A stretch of DNA of 64,000 bases from Eudorina sp. 2006-703-Eu-15 (taxonomy: Eukaryota > Chlorophyta > Chlorophyceae > Chlamydomonadales > Volvocaceae), in NCBI GenBank assembly GCA_003117195.1, contig BDSI01000130.1:186001-250000 (forward strand), written 5' to 3'. The notes beneath the pieces were generated by a model. It searched no databases, had not been told where the DNA came from, and saw only the letters and a list, made by a program, of their open reading frames with translations. This document shows, one piece after another, positions 55,901-64,000 of the stretch; positions within the stretch are counted from its first letter, which is position 1; each line of letters opens with the position of its first letter. A program made the translations under genes and the position numbers.

Positions 55901-55921
55901 ACGCGCCGCATGTCGTCATGA
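52915..55921 (+). CDS. SGR: STAY-GREEN Mg-dechelatase with long C-terminal extension
   Basis: Four exons (52915-53124, 53198-53545, 54232-54330, 54698-55921), all joined in phase 0, total 626 aa. Exon 1 (MTPLRAQSLASCSSPARRTA and on, 70 aa) has the Ser/Ala/Arg composition of a chloroplast transit peptide. SGR domain: FDPPPFQPEKLAVLLAAG, RKYTLTHNDITGNLRLTIG, GFYTRLLRDEVVAEW, LHVYCHVSGE, RNYIFRREMPLVLDTLVYAD, EVYVHFQSSVKELDTVEYWG. The His and Asp of THND and the Asp of RDEVVAEW correspond to residues reported catalytic in a bacterial SGR homolog. The enzyme removes Mg from chlorophyll a to give pheophytin a. From about residue 280 a tail of ~345 residues is rich in Gln, Glu, Gly, Ser and Ala with poly-Ala, unlike the ~270-aa plant proteins; it runs to the stop without a break. 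I did not see the plant C-terminal Cys-rich motif. Confidence 0.92.
54150..54182 (+). repeat. Dispersed repeat family A, copy 8 (partial)
   Basis: AGGCGGCGGGTTGCTTCTCC followed by AAACACACATAGG matches the tail end of family A. It lies in the second intron of SGR. Confidence 0.45.
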
Positions 55922-57453
55922 CGGGGGAGGGAGCGGGGGCGGGGCGGGCCCGCCGCCCGTCGCCTCGCCGGCTTGGCGGGAGGGGCATCTGGGCCGAGGG
56001 ATACAAGACGGCGGGGCGGCCGGGCAACATCGATGCAGGGGACTAGTCGTGCGGCATACGCGCTTAATAGTCCCCGCGCGCTCTGGAGAATAGCTGTGCT
56101 GGTTTTCGAGGGCAGGGGTCCAAGGGCCTGAAAGCAGGGTTGGCTTGCGGGGTGACTTACCTGGTGTTTGTTCTGTTTCGGACCGATGGGTTTATCCGGC
56201 CGGGACGCGCCCCGTGGTCCTGGCAGCGGCTGCGTACAGCGTGGCGTCCGCCGCTGCCTGTTGTTCGAGTGCGTAAAAGACAACTGAGCCGCGAGTGTGT
56301 GTGGGAGAAGAATCTCTCTGGTCGTAGGCGTCAAGTGCTGATGAGATGTGATTCGGTTGCTGGCGAGGAGACAAGGGTTTTGGTCCGCCTGTCTGCGTTC
56401 CTGCCTGAGTGCGCGGGCCCCAAGACTCCCCCCGCCTGTGTGTGCGTGTGCAAGCTTACGCGTGTATATCAGCTTAGGTACGAATTAGTTCAGTTGTGGT
56501 GAGCGGGGTAAGGACCCAAGGACTTGGGCATCAGCGGGGCGGTTTTGTGGGTTGCCTACGCTCCTCATTTCAGGAGAGGGCCACAGGGGCCGCGCCGTGG
56601 GGGGCGGCGGATCTACCCAGAGTACCCTGAGGTAGTTGGCAAAAGACGTGGCACGGTTACCGGCCCAGCCCGGAATGCTTCTTCCAAAAGATCGTCATTC
56701 GATATCCTGACGTCATCTATGGTCGGAGCCGGCGGCGGAGAGGCGGCCCGTGGCGTGCCCGATTGTGCGTCCTCTGACCCTGGGGTCCTGGGGGATCCGC
56801 CAGCCGCCTACGGATGGTTTCTGGCGGCCTGTCCGGGATGCGTGTACCGTATCCCGGGCCGTGGGGATGGGTCCGGCGAGGATGGGCCCTATGGCGGAAG
56901 AGGCGGTTGCGTGCGATCCGGCGGAGGAGATCCGGGGAGCGCCGTGAGAGTGAAGGGTTGGGTGTGTCGGTGAGCACCACGGTCGGACCCCCGGGAGGTG
57001 GTACCGCACCCTGCGCCCGTCCCCCCCAGCTGAATGACGGACCCCAAAAGGGATTGCGCCGCTCTTCTGTTGGTGAAGGGCTGTTGTAGCTCGGCAGTAC
57101 GCGGCTGTTAAACCGTGCAACAAATTGCTACCCACGGGAACAGCTGGCCCTACTGATCATGTGACCCGGCGGTGTTAAAAGGCACCATCGGACGACGCGA
57201 GCGCGAGGAGATGCGTCGGGCCATCTGCAGTTCTGCACCGCCCGACCGCCATCCTCACGCGAAACAACGCTGCTCGGTCTGCCAGACCTCCCCCTGCCAA
57301 CCACTCCACAACGTAACCCCGTGAATACATCTCCGCCAACGGTGTTGTCGAGGTACTGCCATGCCGCGCCCTCCCCATCACCACCATCGTCACTGTCCTC
57401 ATCACCACACCATCGTTACCGTTAACGGCGACCACCACACCCCGATTTCACCA
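55922..57453. other. Convergent intergenic region SGR to CPSF2
   Basis: Holds the 3' flanks of both genes. A TGAGCCGCGAGTGTGTGTG motif preceded by GTAAAAGA is shared with 41,904-41,936. Open frames here show no domain. No clear TGTAA near either stop was noticed. Confidence 0.45.
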
Positions 57454-60400
57454 TCAGCACACTCCGAACTGCTCGTAAATGACCTCCCGTACTTTGTAGT
57501 ACGCCTCGCAAGCGGGCCCGTCCAGGGACACGTGCACCACGCGATCTGCCGCCTCTTCGGAGGGGGTGGGGTGGGCAGCAGGGGTAGTGGCGTTGGGGGG
57601 ACCGACTGCGCCGCCGGCGCCGGCACCGCCTGTCTTGAGGGTTATGACGAGCGTGGCGGCACTGGGGCCGTCACCCACCATGACCGCGAGCACACCACGG
57701 CTGGGGAAGTGGCTGGCGAAGCCTGTGGCGGTTCATGGCAAGGAGGGTGCGCTTCGGATACGGTGCCGGTGTGCGACGAACCCCAAGGGCTTTGAGGCTG
57801 AACTGAATGAATGTAGGAAGGACGGAATCAACACGAGTAGATGTCACAGCGGGCCCCGGAAGGGATCATCGGCGCCCGAGGAACAGCTGCATCCGCATCG
57901 TCACGCTCAGAAGAAACGACGTAGCGCAGGTCAAGGGCAACGGCCCTCCAAGCGTCACAGCTCATCTGACCTAGTCTCTGCATAGCAGTACGGCACGGCG
58001 CGGTACAGTACGGTGCCGTATACCTGCCGCGCTCTAACCACCACCCTTTATTGATTGGGATGTTACAGCCACCCTGCCGTACCTGCCGCGGTCAGTGCGC
58101 TCCGCAGCTTGCTCAGCGACAGGACCGAGCCAGCTTGAGCGAGCAGGACGCTGCCGGCACCCGCGCCGCCGCCGCTGCCCAGCCTCGCCGAGGCGGCGGC
58201 GGCCAGGGCATCCGGCGACCCTTCATCAGTGCCCAGGGGCTCCAACACGGGCAGCGGAAGCTGCGCGTTGAGCCAGGATCCGGATCCGGAAATCCGTCGG
58301 TTTCCAAAATCAAGAACAAGAGGGATGACACCTGGCATAGGTACCCGGCTCCGGTCTCGTACAAGTACGAAGTACGGGTATATACATGACAGATGCCCAA
58401 CTCCATAATACGATAAGCCTGGGCCTGCGGTACCGGCCTGGGTCAGTCAACTTACAATTCTGACAGGCAAGGCATGCTGGAACTCGCCCCCGCCCCTGCC
58501 TCAGCACCATCGCGTCTAAGTCCATGCCCATGTCGGGCACACTCTCGCCGGGGTGGCCTAAACGTGCAAGCCAACCCAAACGCATCCCGCACTCACAACA
58601 GCCAAAACCCCCAACCCCCCCAACCCCTGAAACCCTAAAACCCGCAACCAGGTGCAGCAGCTCACCCTGCAGGACGCCAGGTCGGTCGCCTGCCCCGGGG
58701 CCAGCACGCCCTCCAGCCACGCCACGCCGTACTGTCCCGCCTGCCGTACAGCCAACGAGTCCGCCAGGGCAGGACCCAGCACGGCCATCTGGCTGGGCGC
58801 CAGGTTCGCCTCGATCGTTTCGTTCAGCTCTGCGGATATAAACAAGCAAGGAAGCAGATTTGTGCACATGAGCATAAGGAAGAATCCACACTCGCGGCTG
58901 TTCTAGGACAACCTGTCGTACACGATCGTGCTAGGTCCTAGCGAACGGCGCAGCAAAAACTCGCGGCCGGTCTCAAATCCTGCATCGTTCGGACCCACTG
59001 CCCAACCGTTAACAAAAGGCCCCCGTACGCTGAGTACGGCAAACTGGTGCGACTCTATGGTGACACGTGGCTCTCACCCGGTGTATAAACCAGCGTGCCG
59101 TACTCCAACAGCGCGTGGCGCAGTGCGCCCGCCAGCGCCTCCCTGGCCGCCGTACTGCCGTGCACCAGCGCCAGCCTCCGCGGCGCAATGCGTGCCAGAT
59201 ACTCCAGTACGGCCTTCCCGTCGGCGCGGCCTTCGAAGTCGAAGAACCTTGCGCGGGCAGCGGCCGAGGCACGACAATAGCGAACGCAAATCGCGACACG
59301 AGTGTCTGTCCCATGGGTCATGGCGGGTGAACAAACAGCAGGCGGCTGAGACGTTGCAACCAACCCAACAACCAACCCACTTAACCAACAACCGTAACCT
59401 TCCAGCCTACCTACTAAGGAGAGCGCCAATGCGCCACTGCGCCCACAGTCCCGGATTCCAGAAAATATTCCCGACCGCTTTGTCACATTACGCCCAGCTT
59501 GGATCTTGAATACCAGATCTCACCTGATCGCCGCTCGGATCTCAAGTTCCATCTCCGAAACCACCAGCTTGGTGGGCGCCTCGTCCACCTCATCTGCCAC
59601 GTCGGTTTCGGTGCCGCCGCCGCCGCCGCCACCAGCTGCGGCGGCGTCGCCGCCGTCGACGTCCATCGTGTCGGGTCCCCCGGCCCGCCCCGTCGTCGTC
59701 GTCGTGCACCCGGCGGCATCCGGCAGCATCGACACCTGGAGGGAGGCATGTCGTACAGGGTGGTAGCGGGTTGGAGGAGGCGGAGGCGGGCCGGATGCTA
59801 GAACGAAACCCCTAGAGGCCCTTTCATCCTAGAGGCTCCCTCCTGGGTGCTGGTAGTTGGTTAGTTACCGTAGTTCGTTGCTTCTGTAGTCAGTACTCGT
59901 ACGGTACTTTCCGCAAGGCTTCCCTGCCGAGCAGACGACCCGTACTGCACACCGATGTCAACTATCGGTACGGGAGGTCGTACGGCAAGATCTTATGAAC
60001 GTGACGACGTCATAGTCAGTACTCGTACGGTACTTTCCGCAAGGCTTCCCTGCCGAGCAGACGACCCGTACTGCACACCGATGTCAACTATCGGTACGGG
60101 AGGTCGTACGGCAAGATCTTATGAACGTGACGACGTCATCTTGCATGCTCGTTGCTCCACACGGCCGATGTGCTAGTCCACCGTCCCTGTACGGCAACAC
60201 CCCGGCGCCCCCCCCCGACACCCCCCGACGTGCTTTGAACCCACTCGGCATTGGCGCGCCGTTCACGTACCCGGAACTCGTCCTTGTCAAGCTTGGCGCC
60301 GTACTCGTCCCACTCGCAGTACAACGGCTCGTCCTCATCCGGGAACATAGGATACGCCGCATCCTGTGGCCGGCCCGCCCGGGGCTCCCCGATGTCATCT

Positions 60401-63400
60401 CGTTCCCCTCCGTCTGCCCCCCCGGGGCTGGGCAGAACCCCTTGGTCGCGCACTCAGGTGGAGAGACAGGTACGGCAGGTACGGTAGTACGGCAGGTACA
60501 ACCACGAGCCCTCGCACGACATGTTGGGACGCCCCCTAACATGAAGTGCACCTGCACATGTACATGTACATGTACAAGCTGCCCACGACGCCCCCCTCCC
60601 TCCTGGTTATCTGTGATCAGCAACACGGCCAACCCCGCTCGCCAAAGGCCGCCTCGGCCAACATATGCAGGGCCTCTGCACCAGGCATTTCGTGTTGGGC
60701 CCGGTTTCAGAGCTAGAGTTGGAAACCCGAGCAGCCGGGTCGATTTGGGTTCGTTTCCGTACCTGAGGCGGCTCGAAACCGTCGATCAACAGGCCGGTGT
60801 CCCATCCGCCGCCGGGGCCCCCACCGCCGCTGTGATGCCCAGGCGGCTCCGCCGCTCCAGGGGCGTTCCCCACCAGCTGCTGTACGATGGCCCCCGTGAC
60901 GTTGTCCCGTACAAGCTTACTGATGCTGCCCGTACTCGCGCGCAGGAGGGACGGCTGCTGCTGCAGCAGCAACGGCAGGTCCTGGCTGGCGCACCCACCT
61001 CCGCCGCCGCCGCCGCCGCGGGCGACCGCGGGCGTGCCGAACAGGCCTCCGCCGCCCCCTCCACCTCCGCCGGGACCCGCGGTCGCGGCGGGGGCGGCAC
61101 TGCCCAGGGTGCCGAGGCGCGCGGCGGCCACCAGTCGACTGGCGGGGGTGAGGGTGCTGGCGGAGGACAGCAGCGGTAGCGCGTCTGGGGGCAGGAGCAG
61201 TTGGAGGAGGAGGAAGGGGGGGAGGAGGTGGAGGTGGACGGGGGCACAAGGGAGGCGAGGACCGAAGATAAGAAAGGACAAGGGCTGCACCGAGCCCCCC
61301 GAGCCCGCGCAGTTGTCCTTCAATTCTAGCCGGCTCTCTCTCACTCTCCCTGGAGCACAGACACCACCACCACCACCAGCAGCAGCACTACCACTAACAA
61401 GTACCCAGTACCCACTACCGCGGGACGGCGACGACGACGACAATTCCAACCGGCACTGCCGCCTATGCCGCCCTGGCCAAGCGGCTCCCTCCGACCTGAG
61501 ACGCCGACAGCGCAGCCGCTGCCCACGCACCCCCCACCCTACCCTCCCCGCCACGCACCCCCCACCCTGCCCTCCCCGCCACGCACCCCCCACCCTGCCC
61601 TCCCCGCCACGCAACCCCCCACCCTGCCCTCCCCGCCACGCACCCCCCACCCTGCCCTCCCCGCCACGCGCCCCCCACCCTGCCCTCCCCGCCACGCACC
61701 CACCCACCCTGCCGTCCCCGCCACGCACCCCCCACCCTGCCCTCCCCGTCACGCACCCCCACCCTGCCCTCCCCGCCACGCACCCCCCACCCTGCCCTCC
61801 CCGCCACGCACCCCCCACCCTGCCCTCCCCGCCACGCACCCCCCACCCTGCCCTCCCCGCCACGCACCCCCCCACCCTGCCCTCCCCGCCACGCACCCAC
61901 CCATGACGCCGCTGCCCAGCCGGGCCGCCTCCTGTGCCGCCGCCGCCGCCGCCACCTTGGCCGCCTGCCACGCCGCCAGCTCCTCCCCCTCCAGGGGCAC
62001 CCGGCGGGCAAGCCGCAGCGGCAGCCGCAGCGGCTCCCCCGGGGGGCGCGCGGAGGGGTCGAAGTTCTGCAGCGCAGCCGCCAGGCTGCCCATCTGCATG
62101 CATGGCAGCATGGGGACACCCGGGTGTACGACACTGTATACGGACACGCCGAGACACGTACGAGGGTGTCCCTGAGGCTGCAGCGGACCTTCCCCTGGCC
62201 CTGGCCCTCTGCCCTTTCCCCGCCCTTCTCTGAAACGGATTCCCCGTCTCCTGAAGCCCGGCAGCCGATGCCTCTTCACCCCCGCCCGCCCTCTCAATCC
62301 CAATCCACGGCCTTTCCCCCACCACTTCACGATCATGACTCAACCTTGTCCTACCGCGCGCTGACCCCTCCCTGGTGCCCCTCCCTGGTGCCCCTCCCTG
62401 GTGCCCCTCCCTGGTGCCCCTCCCTGGTGCCCCTCCCTGGTGCCCCTCCCTGGTGCCCCTCCCTGGTGCCCCGCCCTGGCGCCCCCGCCCTGGTGCCCCT
62501 CCCTGGTGCCCCTCCCTGGTGCCCCTCCCTGGTGCCCCTCCCTGGTGCCCCCCCTGGACCCCCTCCCGACTCACGGGCGCCCGCTCCGTGAAGATGATGG
62601 TGTTCCGCGGCAGTGCGGCCCACTGGACGAGCAGCTCGCGGGCGGGGCCGGACTCCAGGGAGGGCATGGTGGCGAGAACCACCTGGCGGTGAGGTCGGAG
62701 TGGCGGGGTGGGGGGGTGCAGGATTGGGGCCGGGTCGGAAGGGGGGAGGTAAAGTGAAAAAGTCCAGACACACCCAACACGGATTGGGGGTGGGGTTGCG
62801 GGTTCAGGCTGCAACAGGGTTGTCGGGCAGGGGACACGATCAAGTGGTGAACAAATCACCACATCGGATTCGTTCTGGACTGGGTTTATTCTGTTTTAAC
62901 CCCGCCCCGCACCTTTGGCCCCGGGAAGGCGCCCAGCTCCTCCAGCCTCGTCACCACGGACAGCTTGCGGAACGACAGTGGCACCGTCCGCTTCAATGAA
63001 AAAGCCTGATTGAGGTGGCGGTGGCGGGTTGGCGGCGGTTGCTAGGGTCGTGGGGGGGCACAGGGATGCCAACAGGGCCCACGAGGGCGGGGCCACGGGC
63101 TGCGGAGCCCCGGGAATGGGGTTTAGGATGGTGGGTGGTAAAGAAGGGCGCGGCGCCGTCCAGTCTGTTTGTGTCTGATGGGACTCGGGTACAGCAGGAA
63201 CTGGCGGCAATGCCTCAGCCCCGCTCGAATGGGTCAGGTCGGTCCAACGTGGATTGACACAACCCCCTCATCCCCTCCCCCTCCCTCTCCCCCTCTCCCC
63301 CTCTCCCCCTCTCCCCTCTCCCTCTCCCCTCTCCCCCTCTCCCCCTCCCCCTCTCCCCCTCTCCCCCTCTCCCCCTCTCCCCCTCTCCCCCTCTCCCCCT

Positions 63401-63597
63401 CTCCCCCTCTCCCCCTCTCCCCCTCCCCTCTCTCCTGCTCTTTTTACCCCCTCATCTCTCCCTCCTCGGTTTCATCGCTACACCCCCCCACCCCACCCAC
63501 CTGCACCAGGTCGTTGCCCAGGTACTCGAGCTGCGTCCTCGCGAACTCCAACACCGTCTTCACGGTGGCGGACAGCACCACCGGCGCCGCGGCGATG
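57454..63597 (-). CDS. CPSF2: CPSF2/CPSF100, cleavage and polyadenylation specificity factor subunit (5' end outside window)
   Basis: Eleven exons on the minus strand (63597-63501, 62990-62913, 62682-62575, 62093-61901, 61184-60763, 60363-60271, 59735-59524, 59247-59078, 58829-58666, 58260-58083, 57722-57454) encode 660 residues with all phases matching. Landmarks in CPSF100 order: VKTVLEFARTQLEYLGNDLV; FRKLSVVTRLEELGAFPGPK and VVLATMPSLESGPARELLVQ (beta-CASP); RRVPLEGEELAAWQ; YPMFPDEDEPLYCEWDEYGA and KLDKDEFR; FFDFEGRADGKAVLEYLARI, APRRLALVHG (RMMBL); GVAWLEGVL; and the C-terminus YYKVREVIYEQFGVC. CPSF100 is the catalytically inactive partner of CPSF73 in pre-mRNA 3'-end processing. The N-terminal metallo-beta-lactamase part lies beyond the window. 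Lineage-specific Gly runs of 8-9 residues stand in exon 61184-60763. 63,598-64,000 shows no further recognisable exon. Confidence 0.92.
57806..57862 (-). mobile_element. Old LINE 3'-end relic
   Basis: The plus strand has GAATGAATG, then a 20-base insertion-like stretch, then ATGTCACAGCGGGCCCCGGA and AGGGATCATCGGCG. This parallels the LINE end at 3,741-3,780 with several substitutions. It lies in the CPSF2 intron before the last exon. Confidence 0.45.
58048..58068 (-). mobile_element. 21-bp LINE 3' stub with 7-bp target-site duplication
   Basis: The minus strand reads CTGTAACATCCCAATCAATA plus A, only the last bases of the element and its tail. CCACCCT stands on both sides (58041-58047 and 58069-58075). 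It lies in a CPSF2 intron, 15 bases from the donor at 58,082. Confidence 0.55.
59888..60139. repeat. 126-bp tandem duplication, two copies with no difference noticed
   Basis: The unit starts AGTCAGTACTCGTACGGTAC and ends GACGACGTCAT; copies 59888-60013 and 60014-60139 show no difference that I could find. It lies in the CPSF2 intron 59,736-60,270. Such identity implies a recent event or gene conversion. Confidence 0.93.
61524..61900. repeat. 28-bp minisatellite in CPSF2 intron
   Basis: About 13 copies of CACGCACCCCCCACCCTGCC + CTCCCCGC with length variation in the C run. The array ends at the 5' splice site of the intron following exon 62093-61901, and the GTGGGTGCGTGG donor sequence itself reads as part of a repeat unit. 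Confidence 0.95.
62373..62556. repeat. 13-bp minisatellite in CPSF2 intron
   Basis: About 14 copies of TGGTGCCCCTCCC with occasional variants, starting about 20 bases inside the intron after exon 62682-62575. Confidence 0.95.
63262..63433. repeat. CT-rich minisatellite
   Basis: Tandem CTCCCCCT units (8 bp) with CTCCCT interruptions, in a CPSF2 intron. The coding-strand sequence is a long GA-rich tract. Confidence 0.95.
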
Positions 63598-64000
63598 CTA
63601 CGAAGGGGGAGGGGGGGGGTGTCGGCAGCAGCAGGGCAGCGGCAGCAGGGCAGCGGCGGCGGCACAGAGCCGCGGCACGGAGGCGGCAGCAGCCTGTCGC
63701 AAATCCGGGTTTCTGCAAATCCGGGCCCGGGCCTCCCCTATTGTGGACGGGACCGGCAGCGGGGGGAGCGGTTGGTTCCGGGGTTGGGGCGCACTCCCGT
63801 CGTGCCGTGGGACTGGGGGCCCCGCCCCCTGGGGCCGCGTGTTGCCTTGTACGGCACTCCCCAGCCCTGGTGGGGCCCCGGCGCGGCGGGCGGGCCCCTG
63901 TCCCGAATCGGCACTGCAGCAGCAGCAACAGCAGCAGCTACCCACACAGCTGCGCCCCTAGGTCCCCGCCCCCGGCCGGGGTCGGTCGGGTGACTCGTCT

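Noticed and set aside
61463..62862. Long minus-strand frames of Gly-Arg-Ala-Gly-Trp and Gly-Gly-Ala-Pro-Gly-Arg repeats
   Set aside because: Minisatellites within CPSF2 introns, read through; the true exons are short and conserved.
1..64000. tRNA, rRNA or CRISPR features
   Set aside because: None seen on inspection of either strand; CRISPR arrays are not expected in nuclear algal DNA.

Overview
The window looks like nuclear DNA of a flagellated green alga, most likely a chlamydomonadalean/volvocine relative. It is visibly GC-rich with AT-richer islands, and its genes are split by many GT-AG introns. It holds a STAY-GREEN Mg-dechelatase, a sperm-tail PG-rich (SHIPPO) protein expected in a flagellate, and a starch-binding CBM20/coiled-coil protein. 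Non-LTR (LINE), KDZ, TRIM and short inverted-repeat elements are interspersed, and some 3' ends carry TGTAA, the usual green-algal polyadenylation signal. I have no species name.

Layout. 1-7,624 (+): 3' part of a coiled-coil protein gene whose last intron holds an antisense, 5'-truncated LINE. 9,226-10,275 (+): single-pass membrane protein of unknown function. 11,034-13,388 (-): STPG1-like SHIPPO protein, six exons, 393 aa, reading frame closed across every junction. 15,909-28,359 (+): protein of about 1,600 aa with three CBM20 domains followed by a long coiled coil, about 23 exons. 28,790-40,900: a transposon nest with a degenerate KDZ transposase, two TRIM elements, an inverted-repeat DNA element with a paralogous empty site, a large inverted duplication carrying two intact membrane-protein ORFs, and several tandem duplications. 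43,659-47,579 (-): DCN1-like neddylation factor, 253 aa. 48,088-51,454 (+): AIDA, 294 aa, head to head with DCN1. 52,915-55,921 (+): STAY-GREEN with a very long low-complexity tail. 57,454 to the right edge (-): CPSF2/CPSF100, 5' end outside the window.

The host genes are unrelated housekeeping, chloroplast and flagellar genes with no shared pathway. The CBM20/coiled-coil gene (possible pyrenoid-starch role) and SGR (chlorophyll metabolism) both point to chloroplast biology. The most distinctive content is the repeat biology: 3' stubs of a LINE with target-site duplications, a second short dispersed family with a CA-type tail, TRIMs with complete diagnostic features, and a DNA element whose pre-insertion site is preserved as a paralog in the same window.

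Exon boundaries were set by hand from GT/AG sites, reading-frame continuity and family conservation. First exons are uncertain where stated.
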